Source: Pseudocitrobacter vendiensis
Lineage (GTDB): Bacteria; Pseudomonadota; Gammaproteobacteria; Enterobacterales; Enterobacteriaceae
Reading direction: 5' to 3'
NCBI RefSeq assembly: GCF_943590815.1
Contig: NZ_CALSBS010000028.1
Coordinates: forward strand, 1-54,264
DNA: 54,264 nt
The position numbers and the translations under genes are program-made. Below are positions 30,803 to 41,472 of the stretch, in pieces. Position 1 is the first letter of the stretch. The number at the start of each line of letters is the position of its first letter. The notes under the pieces are model-generated. The model did no database searches, was not told the DNA's origin, and worked only from the letters and a program-made list of their open reading frames with translations.

Positions 30803-31285
30803 TTATTTGATGGGAACGATATCCGCAGGCACGCTGCTGGATTGAGTTTCCGGCTGCGTGGCTGGCAGCTCTGTCGGTAACGCGCTCGCCAGCGGTTTTT
30901 TCTCCAGCGCGGCGATACACTCGATGGTTGGGCGATCGACGCGTTGTAACGTCATGCCATCATAATCCAGCGTACTGTTTTCGCGATCGACGGAATAGAC
31001 ATCGCGTTTTTCGGTCACGTTATACAGCTCATCCCCTCGCAGCATCAGTTTGCCCGGCACGGCAATCGTACGCTGCCACTGACGGCAATCCAGCGTATCA
31101 CCATCGCGGGTGACGATTAAACTGCCGATGGCTTCCGGGCTGACCAGCGAACGCTGCGGCCCTTTCGTTTGCCAGTAACCAACCAGCCCTTCTGGCGCGG
31201 GCGCTTTCACCACGTCTTTATAGTTCTCGACCTGCACGCAGCCTGCCAGCGTCATCAGCGCGGCAACCATTGCTAATTTTTTCAT
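30803..31285 (-). CDS. yedD: Lipoprotein YedD
   Basis: A 160-residue lipoprotein with signal peptide and lipobox LAGC ending at Cys16. The mature part matches E. coli YedD (GYWQTKGPQR, SPEAIGSLIVT, DTLDCRQWQR), and two further cysteines could pair. The C-terminal tail (from about 130) is longer and Pro/Ser/Thr-rich than in E. coli (137 residues). Function unknown; anchoring in the outer membrane is likely because position +2 is Val, not Asp. Convergent with amyA, divergent from yedE. Confidence 0.9.
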   Translation of the reverse strand: MKKLAMVAALMTLAGCVQVENYKDVVKAPAPEGLVGYWQTKGPQRSLVSPEAIGSLIVTRDGDTLDCRQWQRTIAVPGKLMLRGDELYNVTEKRDVYSVDRENSTLDYDGMTLQRVDRPTIECIAALEKKPLASALPTELPATQPETQSSSVPADIVPIK

Positions 31286-31466
31286 GATTCATCCTGCACA
31301 CGGAGAAAAAAATATTGTGACATTATAGCCTTAAGCTCGCCACCCTTTCACGTCCGTTGTCTGAAATTGATCTGTTCGAGGTTTTACGCAAAAAGCATTC
31401 ACCAGATGAATAGAGCAGCGTAGAATTCCCGCTCTTTCGATCCTTCTGAGTTCAGAGGCTAGCACC

Positions 31467-32681
31467 ATGACCTGGCAACACTTCAAACAGGCGTACCTGA
31501 TCAAATTCTGGGCCCCTGCCCCGGCGGTTATCGCGGCCGGTATTCTCTCCACCTATTATTTTGGTATTACCGGCACCTTCTGGGCGGTGACCGGCGAATT
31601 CACCCGCTGGGGTGGACAACTGCTGCAACTGGCAGGCGTTCACGCTGAAGAGTGGGGATACTACAAACTGATTCACCTCGACGGCACCCCGCTGACCCGC
31701 ATTGACGGCATGATGATTATTGGCATGTTCGGTGGCTGCTTTGCCGCTGCGCTGTGGGCCAATAACGTCAAACTGCGCATGCCGCGCAGCCGCGTGCGTA
31801 TCCTGCAGGCCATCATTGGTGGCGCGATTGCCGGTTTCGGCGCGCGTCTGGCGATGGGCTGTAACCTGGCGGCATTCTTCACCGGCATCCCTCAGTTCTC
31901 GCTGCACGCCTGGTTCTTCGCCGTGGCAACCGCGATCGGTTCCTGGTTCGGCGCGCGCTTCACCCTGCTGCCGCTGTTTCGGATCCCGGTAAAAATGCAG
32001 AAAGTCTCTGCCGCATCGCCGTTAACGCAAAAACCGGATCAGGCGCGTCGCCGCTTCCGTCTGGGCATGCTGGTGTTTATCGGCATCGTTGGCTGGGGGC
32101 TGTTTACCGCCATCGATAAACCCAAACTCGGCCTCGCGATGCTGTTCGGCGTTGGCTTTGGCCTGCTGATTGAACGCGCGCAAATCTGCTTTACCTCGGC
32201 CTTCCGCGATATGTGGATCACCGGGCGCACGCATATGGCGAAAGCGATTATCTTCGGTATGGCGGCCAGCGCTATCGGTATTTTCGGTTATGTTCAGTTG
32301 GGAGCAGAAGCCAAAATCATGTGGGCGGGCCCAAATGCGGTGATTGGCGGTCTGCTGTTCGGCTTTGGTATTGTGCTGGCAGGCGGTTGCGAAACCGGCT
32401 GGATGTATCGCGCGGTGGAAGGTCAGGTACATTTTTGGTGGGTGGGCATTGGCAACGTCATCGGTTCAACCATTCTCGCCTACTACTGGGATGATATTTC
32501 CCCGGCACTGGCAACCAACTGGGATAAAGTCAACCTGCTCAACACTTTCGGCCCGACGGGCGGTCTGCTGGTAACTTACCTTCTGTTGTTTGCGGCGCTG
32601 ATGCTGATCATCGGCTGGGAAAAACACTTCTTTAAACGCAAAAATCAGTCTGCCGTTGTCACGGCGAAGGAGATAGCATGA
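31467..32681 (+). CDS. yedE: YeeE/YedE family membrane transporter
   Basis: A 404-residue inner-membrane protein with about ten segments and two repeats of the YeeE/YedE pore. The signature cysteines sit in MGCNLAAFFTG and GGCETGWMYR. The family imports thiosulfate or similar sulfur species (TsuA), and YedE with YedF is tied by genome context to selenium metabolism. Substrate here is not proven. AGAGG is 8 bases before ATG 31467. Overlaps yedF by 4 bases (ATGA). Confidence 0.93.
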   Translation: MTWQHFKQAYLIKFWAPAPAVIAAGILSTYYFGITGTFWAVTGEFTRWGGQLLQLAGVHAEEWGYYKLIHLDGTPLTRIDGMMIIGMFGGCFAAALWANNVKLRMPRSRVRILQAIIGGAIAGFGARLAMGCNLAAFFTGIPQFSLHAWFFAVATAIGSWFGARFTLLPLFRIPVKMQKVSAASPLTQKPDQARRRFRLGMLVFIGIVGWGLFTAIDKPKLGLAMLFGVGFGLLIERAQICFTSAFRDMWITGRTHMAKAIIFGMAASAIGIFGYVQLGAEAKIMWAGPNAVIGGLLFGFGIVLAGGCETGWMYRAVEGQVHFWWVGIGNVIGSTILAYYWDDISPALATNWDKVNLLNTFGPTGGLLVTYLLLFAALMLIIGWEKHFFKRKNQSAVVTAKEIA

Positions 32682-32911
32682 AAGATATCGTGCCTGATTA
32701 CCGTCTGGATATGGTCGGCGAGCCGTGCCCGTACCCGGCTGTCGCCACGCTTGAAGCGATGCCGCAGCTGAAAAAAGGCGAAATTCTGGAAGTGGTGAGC
32801 GACTGCCCGCAGTCGATCAACAATATTCCGCTCGACGCCCGCAACTACGGCTACACCGTGCTGGATATTCAGCAGGATGGTCCCACGATTCGGTATTTGA
32901 TTCAGAAGTGA
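32678..32911 (+). CDS. yedF: TusA-family sulfur carrier YedF
   Basis: A 77-residue TusA/SirA-like protein. The CPYP motif (residues 17-20, GEPCPYP) carries the persulfide-bearing cysteine, and a second Cys is in SDCPQS. It is coupled to yedE, consistent with receiving sulfur or selenium brought in by the transporter; this coupling is inference. Length equals E. coli. Confidence 0.93.
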   Translation: MKDIVPDYRLDMVGEPCPYPAVATLEAMPQLKKGEILEVVSDCPQSINNIPLDARNYGYTVLDIQQDGPTIRYLIQK

Positions 32912-32921
32912 GTTGGTTTAG

Positions 32922-33028
32922 CCCCTCACCCCGGCCCTCTCCCACAGGGAGAGGGTGAAAAACGCAGGAAATTCAGCAACGTGCTCGTTCGGTTCCCTCT
33001 CCCTGTGGGAGAGGGTTAGGGTGAGGGG
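32922..33028. repeat. Large inverted repeat between yedF and fliE
   Basis: Two arms of 34-35 bases (32922-32955 and 32994-33028) are inverted copies with only three mismatches, separated by 38 bases. Each arm also holds its own hairpin, CCCTCTCCC-ACA-GGGAGAGGG. This is an enteric interspersed palindromic element, similar in type to BIME/boxC repeats. It lies between convergent genes and may also terminate both. Confidence 0.8.
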
Positions 33029-33052
33029 AACCCGCACGCACTCACCCATCAA

Positions 33053-33364
33053 TTACACCTGCATGCCCATCACTTCCTGATACGCACTCACCATTTTATT
33101 CCTCACCTGAATGCCCATCTGTAACGACACGGATGATTTTTGCAGATCGGTCATAACATCATTCAGCGCCACACCCGGTACGCCAAGGGTAAAGTTTTCC
33201 GCCTGGGTGCGTGCGGCGTTTTGCGTATCGCTGATGCGATCCAGAGCGGCGCTTAGTTGCCCGGCGAAACTCACGGTTGACTGCGTATCAACCTGCTGAT
33301 TCCGCGCCACATTGGCCGTCATGTGTAACTGTGACAGCACGCCCTCAATACCCTGAATCGCCAT
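33053..33364 (-). CDS. fliE: Flagellar hook-basal body protein FliE
   Basis: A 103-residue rod/MS-ring junction protein (E. coli 104). Small, helical, with the conserved end QEVMGMQV. It joins the MS ring and the proximal rod and is the first axial protein exported. Monocistronic, divergent from fliF with a 214-base control region. Confidence 0.95.
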   Translation of the reverse strand: MAIQGIEGVLSQLHMTANVARNQQVDTQSTVSFAGQLSAALDRISDTQNAARTQAENFTLGVPGVALNDVMTDLQKSSVSLQMGIQVRNKMVSAYQEVMGMQV

Positions 33365-33419
33365 AACCCACTCCTGATAAATGTTAATGGAGCAGAGATT
33401 AGCATCTTGTCAATAAGAT

Positions 33420-33460
33420 AAAGGCGTTAATTAGCGGCAAAAAAACGGGTTATTTGGACC
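33420..33460. promoter_or_regulatory. FlhDC-like binding site between fliE and fliF
   Basis: AGGCGTTAATTAGCG (left) and, inverted after a short spacer, CGGGTTATTTGGACC (read as GGTCCAAATAACCCG) resemble the two FlhD4C2 half-sites with AATTAGCG and AAATAACC cores. The position between the divergent class 2 genes fits. Exact limits are uncertain. Confidence 0.55.
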
Positions 33461-33578
33461 ATAGAAAATCCCGCGACAGCAAATAATGGCATCGCTGTCA
33501 TTTTGTGTTCGTCGCCCGGGAGTCTGCTTTGTTTTTGTACACATTTAACGCCATCTTTCAGGATTTACGAGGTGCGCA

Positions 33579-35240
33579 ATGAGCGCGAACGCCACGACTA
33601 CGCCGCAAACTAAAACGCTGGAGTGGGTCAGTCGCCTGCGCGCAAACCCGAAAATTCCGTTAATGGTGGCCAGCGCTGCCGCGGTGGCTATCATCGTTGC
33701 GCTGGTGCTGTGGGCGAAAAGCCCGGACTACCGCACGCTGTTTAGCAACCTTTCCGATCAGGACGGCGGCGCGATTGTCAGCCAGTTAACGCAGATGAAC
33801 GTCCCCTACCGCTTTGCGGATAACGGCGGCGCAATCGAAGTTCCTGCGGATAAAGTGCATGAACTTCGCCTGCGTCTGGCGCAGGCCGGTTTGCCAAAAG
33901 GCGGCGCAGTCGGTTTTGAATTGCTCGATCAAGAGAAGTTCGGCATCAGCCAGTTCAGCGAGCAGGTGAACTATCAGCGTGCGCTGGAGGGCGAGCTGTC
34001 GCGCACCATCGAAACCCTGGGGCCGGTGAAGAGCGCCCGCGTCCATTTAGCGATGCCCAAACCGTCGCTGTTCGTGCGTGAACAAAAATCCCCTTCCGCC
34101 TCTGTGACCGTCAATCTTGAACCGGGTCGCGCGCTGGACGAAGGGCAAATTTCAGCGGTGGTGCATCTGGTCTCCAGTTCCGTCGCCGGGCTACCGCCAG
34201 GCAACGTTACGCTGGTCGATCAGAGCGGGCATCTGCTCACACAATCCAATACCAATGCCCGTGATCTGAACGACGCGCAACTGAAGTACGCCGCCGACGT
34301 TGAAAGCCGCGTGCAACGCCGCATCGAAGCCATTCTGGGGCCCATCGTCGGCAACAGTAATGTGCACGCGCAGGTCACCGCACAGATCGATTTTGATAAT
34401 AAAGAGCAAACCGAAGAGCAGTATCGCCCAAACGGCGATGCCAGCCAGGCCGTGCTGCGTTCACGTCAGGTGAATGAGAGCGAGCAAATCGGCAGCCCGT
34501 ACCCGGGCGGCGTGCCAGGCGCGCTGTCAAACTCCCCTGCGCCCGCGCCGTCAGCACCCATTGCGACACCGCCCGCGACTAACACTACCCGCACCACCAG
34601 CACCCAGAGCAGCGGCGGGCCACGCAACACACAGCGTAACGAAACCAGTAACTACGAAGTGGATCGCACCATTCGCCATACCAAACGCAACGTGGGCGAC
34701 ATTCAGCGCCTTTCCGTGGCGGTGGTGGTGAATTATCGCGCGCTGGCCGACGGTAAAACGCAGGCGCTCAGCGCCGAGCAAATGAAGCAAATTGACGCTC
34801 TCACGCGTGAAGCGATGGGCTTTTCCAGCCAGCGCGGCGATACCCTCAATGTGGTCAACTCTCCGTTTACGCAGGCGGAGGAAACCGGTGGTGAACTGCC
34901 GTTCTGGCAACAGCAATCGTTTATCGATCAGTTGCTGTCGTTGGGTCGCTGGTTACTGGTGCTGCTGGTCGCCTGGCTGCTGTGGCGCAAAGCCGTTCGT
35001 CCGCAATTAATGCGCCGTCAGCAGGAGACGCAGGTCGCCGCCGAGCAGTCGCGCGCCATCCAGGAAACGCAGGACGCGGTGGAAGTGCATCTCAGCAAAG
35101 ATGAGCAACTCCAGCAACGCCGCGCCAACCAGCGAATGGGCGCGGAAGTCATGAGCCAGCGTATTCGCGAAATGTCTGATAACGATCCGCGCGTTGTCGC
35201 GCTGGTCATCCGCCAGTGGATGAATAACGATCATGAGTAA
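33579..35240 (+). CDS. fliF: Flagellar MS-ring protein
   Basis: A 553-residue membrane protein, the base of the flagellum. Membrane segments near 30-47 and 445-465 flank a periplasmic part with ring-building motifs ([47 protein letters not shown]). A Pro/Ala/Ser/Thr-rich linker is found at about 305-340. The C-terminal cytoplasmic tail binds FliG and overlaps its start by 8 bases. GAGGT precedes the ATG. First gene of fliFGHIJK. Confidence 0.96.
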   Translation: MSANATTTPQTKTLEWVSRLRANPKIPLMVASAAAVAIIVALVLWAKSPDYRTLFSNLSDQDGGAIVSQLTQMNVPYRFADNGGAIEVPADKVHELRLRLAQAGLPKGGAVGFELLDQEKFGISQFSEQVNYQRALEGELSRTIETLGPVKSARVHLAMPKPSLFVREQKSPSASVTVNLEPGRALDEGQISAVVHLVSSSVAGLPPGNVTLVDQSGHLLTQSNTNARDLNDAQLKYAADVESRVQRRIEAILGPIVGNSNVHAQVTAQIDFDNKEQTEEQYRPNGDASQAVLRSRQVNESEQIGSPYPGGVPGALSNSPAPAPSAPIATPPATNTTRTTSTQSSGGPRNTQRNETSNYEVDRTIRHTKRNVGDIQRLSVAVVVNYRALADGKTQALSAEQMKQIDALTREAMGFSSQRGDTLNVVNSPFTQAEETGGELPFWQQQSFIDQLLSLGRWLLVLLVAWLLWRKAVRPQLMRRQQETQVAAEQSRAIQETQDAVEVHLSKDEQLQQRRANQRMGAEVMSQRIREMSDNDPRVVALVIRQWMNNDHE

Positions 35241-36228
35241 ATTAAGCGGTGTAGATAAAAGCGTCATTCTGCTGATGACCATTGGTGAAGATCGCGCCGC
35301 CGAGGTGTTTAAACACCTGTCGGCGCGAGAAGTGCAGCAGCTCAGTACCGCTATGGCCAATGTGAAGCAGATCTCCAATAAGCAGCTTACCGAAGTGCTG
35401 GCGGAGTTTGAGCAGGAAGCCGAGCAGTACGCCGCGCTGAGCGTCAATGCCAACGAATATCTGCGCTCGGTGCTGGTGAAAGCACTCGGCGAAGAGCGCG
35501 CCGCCAGCCTGCTGGAGGACATTCTCGAAACCCGCGAAACCGCCAGCGGCATCGAGACGCTCAACTTTATGGAGCCGCAGAGCGCCGCCGATATTATTCG
35601 CGACGAGCATCCGCAAATCATCGCCACCATCCTGGTACATCTCAAACGTGCACAGGCCGCCGATATTCTGGCGCTGTTCGACGAGCGCCTGCGCCACGAT
35701 GTGATGCTGCGTATCGCCACCTTTGGCGGCGTGCAGCCTGCTGCGCTGGCGGAGCTGACTGAAGTGCTCAACGGTCTGCTGGATGGTCAGAATCTTAAGC
35801 GCAGCAAAATGGGCGGCGTAAGAACGGCGGCTGAAATTATTAACCTGATGAAAACCCAGCAGGAAGAAGCCGTTATCACCGCCGTGCGCGAATTCGACGG
35901 CGAGCTGGCGCAAAAAATTATCGACGAGATGTTCCTGTTCGAAAATCTGGTCGAGGTGGACGATCGCAGCATCCAGCGGCTGTTGCAGGAAGTGGACTCC
36001 GAATCGTTACTTATCGCGCTTAAAGGAGCCGAACCGCCGCTGCGCGAAAAGTTCCTGCGCAACATGTCCCAGCGTGCCGCCGATATTCTGCGCGACGATC
36101 TCGCCAACCGTGGCCCGGTGCGTCTGTCGCAGGTGGAAAACGAGCAGAAAGCGATTCTGCTGATTGTGCGTCGTCTGGCGGAAACCGGCGAGATGGTGAT
36201 TGGCAGCGGAGACGACACCTATGTCTGA
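35233..36228 (+). CDS. fliG: Flagellar motor switch protein FliG
   Basis: A 331-residue rotor protein, same length as E. coli. The armadillo-type domains include [13 protein letters not shown], and the C-terminal torque helix carries charged residues that meet MotA ([33 protein letters not shown]). Overlaps fliF and fliH. Confidence 0.96.
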   Translation: MSKLSGVDKSVILLMTIGEDRAAEVFKHLSAREVQQLSTAMANVKQISNKQLTEVLAEFEQEAEQYAALSVNANEYLRSVLVKALGEERAASLLEDILETRETASGIETLNFMEPQSAADIIRDEHPQIIATILVHLKRAQAADILALFDERLRHDVMLRIATFGGVQPAALAELTEVLNGLLDGQNLKRSKMGGVRTAAEIINLMKTQQEEAVITAVREFDGELAQKIIDEMFLFENLVEVDDRSIQRLLQEVDSESLLIALKGAEPPLREKFLRNMSQRAADILRDDLANRGPVRLSQVENEQKAILLIVRRLAETGEMVIGSGDDTYV

Positions 36229-36916
36229 TACCACGCCGTGGAAAGTCTGGCAGCCGGACGATCTCGCCCCGCCCTTAGAAGATGAGATTGTTATTCCTGA
36301 GCAGGAAGCGGATGCGCAAGAGATCGCCCTTTCTGAAGAAGCATTGCGTCAGCAGCAACTGGCGCAAATTCAGATGCAGGCCCATGAACAGGGCTATCAG
36401 GCGGGGTTGCAGGAAGGCCGCGCCGCCGGGCAGCAGCAGGGTTATCAGGACGGACTGGCGCAAGGGCTTGAACAAGGCCAGATGCAGGCGCAACAAGCGC
36501 AAGCCCCGCTCCATGCCCGCATGCAGCAACTGGTCAGCGAGTTCCAGCATACGCTGGATGCGATGGATAGCGTTATCGCCTCACGTTTGATGCAGATGGC
36601 GCTGGAAGCCGCCCGGCAAATCATCGGCGAGACCACGTCCATCGACAGTTCTGCGTTGATTAAACAGATTCAGGGATTACTGCAACAGGAACCGTTGTTT
36701 AGCGGCAAACCGCAGCTACGCGTAAACCCTGACGATCTTCCTCGCGTAGAAGCGGTGCTGGGTGCCACCTTAAGCCTCCACGGCTGGCGGCTGCGCGGCG
36801 ATCCGACTTTACATCCTGGCGGCTGTAAAGTGAGCGCCGATGAAGGTGACCTTGATGCGAGCGTCGCCACCCGCTGGCAGGAACTCTGCCGTCTTGCCGC
36901 GCCGGGAGCTTGCTGA
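36221..36916 (+). CDS. fliH: Flagellar export ATPase regulator FliH
   Basis: A 231-residue stator-like partner of FliI. The N-terminal end [18 protein letters not shown] contains the conserved WKxWxPDDL that docks to FlhA. The middle has glycine-spaced repeats ([30 protein letters not shown]) forming a GxxxG helix. ATG 36221 lies 8 bases inside fliG. E. coli has 228. Confidence 0.94.
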   Translation: MSDTTPWKVWQPDDLAPPLEDEIVIPEQEADAQEIALSEEALRQQQLAQIQMQAHEQGYQAGLQEGRAAGQQQGYQDGLAQGLEQGQMQAQQAQAPLHARMQQLVSEFQHTLDAMDSVIASRLMQMALEAARQIIGETTSIDSSALIKQIQGLLQQEPLFSGKPQLRVNPDDLPRVEAVLGATLSLHGWRLRGDPTLHPGGCKVSADEGDLDASVATRWQELCRLAAPGAC

Positions 36917-38286
36917 TGACCGCGCGTCTCACCCGCTGGCTGACAACGCTGGATAACGTCGAAGCGCGCATCACCCAGCTTCCCACCGTGCGCCGCTATG
37001 GTCGCCTGACCCGCGCGACCGGGCTGGTGCTGGAAGCCACGGGTCTGCAACTGCCGCTCGGTGCGACCTGCATTATCGAACGCCAGCTTGGTGCAGAAAC
37101 GCAGGAAGTGGAAAGCGAAGTGGTGGGCTTCAATGGTCAGCGCCTGTTTCTGATGCCGCTGGAAGAAGTAGAAGGTATTTTGCCCGGCGCGCGCGTCTAT
37201 GCGCGTAATGCCTCAGGCGACGGGTTACAAAGTGGCAAACAGTTACCGCTTGGCCCGGCGCTGCTGGGGCGCGTGCTTGACGGCAGCGGCAAACCGCTCG
37301 ATGGCCTTCCCGCGCCGGAGACCACCGAAACCGGCGCGCTCATTACGCCGCCGTTTAACCCGCTCCAGCGAACGCCGATTGAACACGTGCTGGATACCGG
37401 CGTGCGGCCCATCAACGCCCTGCTCACCGTCGGTCGCGGGCAGCGTATGGGGCTGTTTGCCGGCTCCGGCGTGGGTAAAAGCGTGCTGCTGGGGATGATG
37501 GCGCGCTACACCCAGGCGGATGTGATTGTGGTTGGCCTGATTGGCGAGCGCGGGCGCGAAGTGAAAGATTTTATCGAGAACATTCTCGGCAGCGAAGGCC
37601 GGGCACGTTCAGTGGTGATTGCAGCCCCAGCCGACGTGTCGCCGCTACTGCGCATGCAGGGCGCAGCCTATGCCACCCGCGTGGCGGAAGATTTCCGCGA
37701 TCGCGGCCTACATGTACTGCTGATTATGGACTCCCTCACCCGCTACGCGATGGCGCAGCGTGAAATCGCCCTGGCGATTGGCGAGCCGCCCGCCACCAAA
37801 GGCTACCCGCCTTCCGTTTTCGCCAAATTGCCCGCGCTGGTTGAACGCGCCGGGAACGGCATCAGCGGTGGCGGTTCAGTGACCGCATTTTATACGGTGC
37901 TGACCGAAGGCGACGATCAACAGGACCCCATCGCCGATTCGGCGCGCGCCATTCTCGACGGACATATTGTGTTGTCGCGCAGGCTGGCGGAGGCCGGGCA
38001 CTATCCGGCCATCGATATTGAAGCATCCATCAGCCGCGCGATGACGGCGCTGATAAGCGAACCACACTATGCCCGCGTGCGTCATTTCAAACAGTTGCTC
38101 TCCAGCTTTCAGCGCAACCGCGATTTGGTGAGCGTCGGCGCTTACGCCAAAGGCAGCGACCCGATGCTGGACCGCGCCATCGCGCTATGGCCGCAGCTGG
38201 AAGCATTTTTGCAGCAGGGCATTCTGGAAAAAGCCGACTGGGAGAGTTCTCTTCAGGGGCTTGAGCAAATTTTCCCGTCAACCTGA
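36916..38286 (+). CDS. fliI: Flagellum-specific ATPase FliI
   Basis: A 456-residue AAA-like ATPase related to F1-beta, E. coli 457. Walker A is [11 protein letters not shown] (about 174-184), Walker [12 protein letters not shown]. It unloads chaperone-substrate complexes at the export gate and is regulated by FliH. ATG 36916 overlaps the fliH TGA by 1 base. Confidence 0.96.
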   Translation: MTARLTRWLTTLDNVEARITQLPTVRRYGRLTRATGLVLEATGLQLPLGATCIIERQLGAETQEVESEVVGFNGQRLFLMPLEEVEGILPGARVYARNASGDGLQSGKQLPLGPALLGRVLDGSGKPLDGLPAPETTETGALITPPFNPLQRTPIEHVLDTGVRPINALLTVGRGQRMGLFAGSGVGKSVLLGMMARYTQADVIVVGLIGERGREVKDFIENILGSEGRARSVVIAAPADVSPLLRMQGAAYATRVAEDFRDRGLHVLLIMDSLTRYAMAQREIALAIGEPPATKGYPPSVFAKLPALVERAGNGISGGGSVTAFYTVLTEGDDQQDPIADSARAILDGHIVLSRRLAEAGHYPAIDIEASISRAMTALISEPHYARVRHFKQLLSSFQRNRDLVSVGAYAKGSDPMLDRAIALWPQLEAFLQQGILEKADWESSLQGLEQIFPST

Positions 38287-38307
38287 TGAAGCAGGAGGTA
38301 CCGCAAG

Positions 38308-38754
38308 ATGGCGCAACAAGGTGCATTGGCCACGCTCAAAGAGCTGGCGGAAAACGAGGTGGATACCGCCGCGCTCAAGCTCGGCGAGATGCGTCGTGGT
38401 TTTCAGAAAGTCGAAGAGCAATTGCAGATGCTGATGGATTACCAGCTTGAATATCAAAACAATCTCAACAGCGACATGAGTCAGGGGATTGCCAGCCTGC
38501 GCTGGCAAAACTATCAGCAGTTTATTCAGACGCTGGAAAGCGCCATTGAACAACATCGCCAGCAGTTACAGCAATGGAATAACAAAGTGGAGCAAGCATT
38601 GACCTTCTGGCGCGAGAAAAAACAGCGTCTTCAGGCGTGGGAGACGTTGCAGGAGCGCCAGGCCAGCGCCACGCTGCTGGCGGAAAACCGCCTCGACCAG
38701 AAAAAGATGGATGAATTTGCCCAGCGCGCCACGTTAAGGAATCGCAATGATTAA
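38308..38754 (+). CDS. fliJ: Flagellar export chaperone FliJ
   Basis: A 148-residue coiled-coil protein (E. coli 147) resembling the gamma subunit of F1. Long heptad stretches and many Gln are visible. It links the FliI ring to FlhA and cycles chaperones. AGGAGG at 38292-38297 precedes the ATG. Overlaps fliK by 8 bases. Confidence 0.94.
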   Translation: MAQQGALATLKELAENEVDTAALKLGEMRRGFQKVEEQLQMLMDYQLEYQNNLNSDMSQGIASLRWQNYQQFIQTLESAIEQHRQQLQQWNNKVEQALTFWREKKQRLQAWETLQERQASATLLAENRLDQKKMDEFAQRATLRNRND

Positions 38755-39889
38755 CCTGCTCACGCTTTTAGCCCCGGACGTCGAGAGCGGCACGCCGGGT
38801 ATTTCCACGCAGGCAGGCGGCGAGGCGGATTTTATAAGCCTGCTCAGCGATGCGTTGGGGAGTGAAAATACCCAACCGCTTAAAAGCCTGACCGCCGCCC
38901 TTTCTCAGGAGCCGGCGGACGCAAAAACCACGGCAAAAACCTCTATTACCGAATGGCTGTTACAGCAGGAGACGGCAAAGATTCCAGTCGAACTGCCGGA
39001 CGGTACGACAACGGATACGCAGACGCTGCTCGGCCAATTGGCCTCGCATCTGAAAAGCGATGTTCAGAGCACCAAACCGCAGGAGGATAGCGATGACGAC
39101 GAAACCGTTAGCGACGCATCGCTTGCCGGGATGAGCGCGCTGATGGCCATGCTGCCAACGGTGCAACCTGCACAATCAACGACGGTCACCGCAGGCACTG
39201 AGATACCCACCCTGAACGGTGTATCAGAACGCGGCGGTGATAAATCTTTTGCTCAGCCCCCCGCCAGCAACAATTTCGCTCAACCGCTCGCCAGCGGTGA
39301 ACTGCCCACCGCAGCACAAAGCGCGCCGCAGTTGGTACCGGTAGCGCTGAAAGCAGAAGCCGACAGCACGCCAACCGCAGCGGCCCCAACGGCAACGTTC
39401 TCCGGGCTGGTCAGTGTCGCCGCACAAACTACGCCTGCATTACCGGCCACAATCGTACAGGCCCCACTCGGTTCACCGGACTGGCAGCAGAGCGTCAGCC
39501 AGCACATCACCCTGTTCACACGTCAGGGGCAGCAGACAGCGGAACTGCGTCTGCACCCGGAAGATCTCGGCCAGGTGCATATCTCGCTTAAGCTCGACGA
39601 TAACCAGGCGCAGATTCAAATGGTGTCGCCGCACAGCCACGTGCGCGCCGCGCTGGAAGCCGCGTTACCGGTACTTCGCGCACAGCTGGCCGATAACGGC
39701 ATTCAGCTTGGACAAAGCAATATCAGCAGTGAGAGTTTTGCCGGACAGCAGCAACAGCAACATGCTTCGGGCCAGCAGTCGGCCTGGCGTGGCGCGGCGT
39801 CCGGGGATGACGAGGATGATACGTTGATCGCCCCTGCTGCGTTGCAATCCGCCGCACGCGGCGATGGCAGAGTCGACATTTTTGCCTAA
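38747..39889 (+). CDS. fliK: Flagellar hook-length control protein
   Basis: A 380-residue secreted molecular ruler (E. coli 375). The N-terminal part is flexible and Thr/Ala/Pro-rich; the C-terminal switch domain has [19 protein letters not shown] and [15 protein letters not shown]. It measures hook length and switches FlhB specificity. The linker (about 100-230) is poorly conserved. Confidence 0.94.
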   Translation: MINLLTLLAPDVESGTPGISTQAGGEADFISLLSDALGSENTQPLKSLTAALSQEPADAKTTAKTSITEWLLQQETAKIPVELPDGTTTDTQTLLGQLASHLKSDVQSTKPQEDSDDDETVSDASLAGMSALMAMLPTVQPAQSTTVTAGTEIPTLNGVSERGGDKSFAQPPASNNFAQPLASGELPTAAQSAPQLVPVALKAEADSTPTAAAPTATFSGLVSVAAQTTPALPATIVQAPLGSPDWQQSVSQHITLFTRQGQQTAELRLHPEDLGQVHISLKLDDNQAQIQMVSPHSHVRAALEAALPVLRAQLADNGIQLGQSNISSESFAGQQQQQHASGQQSAWRGAASGDDEDDTLIAPAALQSAARGDGRVDIFA

Positions 39890-39903
39890 ACGCCAGAGGT
39901 AGC

Positions 39904-39958
39904 GTGATTATTCCCGTCTTTTCCACGCTTTGACCCGCGCGGGAGTCGGGATAATCAC
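39904..39958 (+). other. Hairpin in the fliK-fliL spacer
   Basis: GTGATTATTCCCG (39904-39916) pairs with CGGGATAATCAC (39947-39958) with one bulged base, enclosing a second small palindrome CCCGCGCGGG. It is 14 bases after fliK and 37 before fliL. No U-tract follows, so it may divide fliFGHIJK from fliLMNOPQR or protect RNA. Confidence 0.6.
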
Positions 39959-39995
39959 ACGATAAGCAGTATATGCAACAGGAAGACCGCATCAG

Positions 39996-40463
39996 ATGAC
40001 CGACACCGCTATCACCAAAAACCGCAAACGCGCCATTTGGCTGCCGCTGCTGATCCTCGTGACGCTCGCCGCCGTAGCGATCGCCGGTTACAGCTACTGG
40101 CGGATGCAGCAGCACAATACCACGGAAAGCAAAACCGAGACGCCGCCACCTGCCGCGCCGGTCTTTTACGCGCTGGATACCTTTACGGTGAATCTCGGCG
40201 ACGCGGATCGCGTACTTTATCTCGGTATTACGTTGCGTCTGAAAGATGAAGCGACGCGCGCGCGTCTGAATGAATATCTGCCGGAAGTGCGCAGTCGTCT
40301 GTTACTGCTGCTTTCTCGCCAGGACGCCACGCAGTTGGCAACCGATGCCGGGAAGCAAAAACTGGCCGCTGCCATTAAAGAGACGTTGAGCACGCCACTG
40401 ATTGCCGGTCATCCAAAGCAGGACGTGACTGACGTTCTCTACACCGCTTTTATTCTGCGATAA
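39996..40463 (+). CDS. fliL: Flagellar basal body protein FliL
   Basis: A 155-residue protein with one membrane segment (about 13-33) and a periplasmic domain ([23 protein letters not shown]). It surrounds the stator to support torque. First gene of fliLMNOPQR. Confidence 0.95.
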   Translation: MTDTAITKNRKRAIWLPLLILVTLAAVAIAGYSYWRMQQHNTTESKTETPPPAAPVFYALDTFTVNLGDADRVLYLGITLRLKDEATRARLNEYLPEVRSRLLLLLSRQDATQLATDAGKQKLAAAIKETLSTPLIAGHPKQDVTDVLYTAFILR

Positions 40464-40467
40464 CCTC

Positions 40468-41472
40468 ATGGGCGATAGCATTCTTTCACAGGCCGAAATC
40501 GACGCCCTGCTCAACGGCGACAGCGACAATCGCGATGAGCCGCAGGCAGGCGTGGCGGGCGAAAACGACATTCGTCCTTACGATCCCAATACCCAGCGTC
40601 GCGTGGTGCGCGAGCGTTTACAGGCGCTGGAGATCATCAATGAACGCTTTGCGCGTCAGTTCCGCATGGGGCTTTTTAACCTGCTGCGTCGCAGCCCGGA
40701 CATTACCGTCGGGGCGATTAAAATTCAGCCATATCATGAATTTGCGCGCAATCTTCCCGTGCCGACCAACCTGAACCTGATCCACCTGAAACCGCTACGC
40801 GGCACCGGGCTGTTCGTGTTCTCGCCGAGCCTGGTGTTTATCGCCGTGGATAACCTGTTCGGGGGCGACGGTCGTTTTCCGACCAAGGTTGAGGGTCGCG
40901 AATTTACCCACACGGAACAGCGCGTCATTAATCGCATGCTGAAACTGGCGCTCGAAGGCTACCGCGATGCGTGGAAAGCGATTAACCCGCTTGAAGTCGA
41001 GTATGTGCGCTCCGAGATGCAGGTTAAATTCACCAATATCACCACCTCGCCCAACGACATCGTGGTCAACACGCCATTCCACGTTGAAATCGGCAACCTG
41101 ACCGGCGAATTCAATATCTGCCTGCCGTTCAGCATGATCGAACCGTTGCGTGAACTGTTGGTAAATCCGCCGCTGGAAAACTCGCGCAGTGAAGATCAAA
41201 ACTGGCGCGAAAATCTGGTGCGCCAGGTGCAACACTCCGAACTGGAGCTGGTGGCAAACTTTGCCGACATTTCACTGCGACTGTCGCAGATCCTGAAGCT
41301 AAAACCCGGAGATGTGCTGCCTATTGATAAACCAGACCGCATCATCGCACACGTCGATGGCGTGCCGGTACTCACCAGCCAGTACGGTACCGTGAAAGGC
41401 CAATATGCTTTGCGCGTCGAACACCTGATTAACCCGATTTTGAATTCGTTGAATGAGGAACAGCCCAAATGA
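40468..41472 (+). CDS. fliM: Flagellar motor switch protein FliM
   Basis: A 334-residue C-ring protein, E. coli length. The N-terminal CheY-P binding helix SILSQAEIDALLNG is intact, the middle has a CheC-like domain, and the SpoA domain is at the end. The GTG-less start ATG 40468 is 4 bases after fliL. Overlaps fliN (ATGA). Confidence 0.96.
   Translation: MGDSILSQAEIDALLNGDSDNRDEPQAGVAGENDIRPYDPNTQRRVVRERLQALEIINERFARQFRMGLFNLLRRSPDITVGAIKIQPYHEFARNLPVPTNLNLIHLKPLRGTGLFVFSPSLVFIAVDNLFGGDGRFPTKVEGREFTHTEQRVINRMLKLALEGYRDAWKAINPLEVEYVRSEMQVKFTNITTSPNDIVVNTPFHVEIGNLTGEFNICLPFSMIEPLRELLVNPPLENSRSEDQNWRENLVRQVQHSELELVANFADISLRLSQILKLKPGDVLPIDKPDRIIAHVDGVPVLTSQYGTVKGQYALRVEHLINPILNSLNEEQPK

Noticed and set aside
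35007-35771. A 254-codon minus-strand frame across fliF and fliG
   Set aside because: Antisense to two certain flagellar genes, low-complexity Ser/Arg-rich product.
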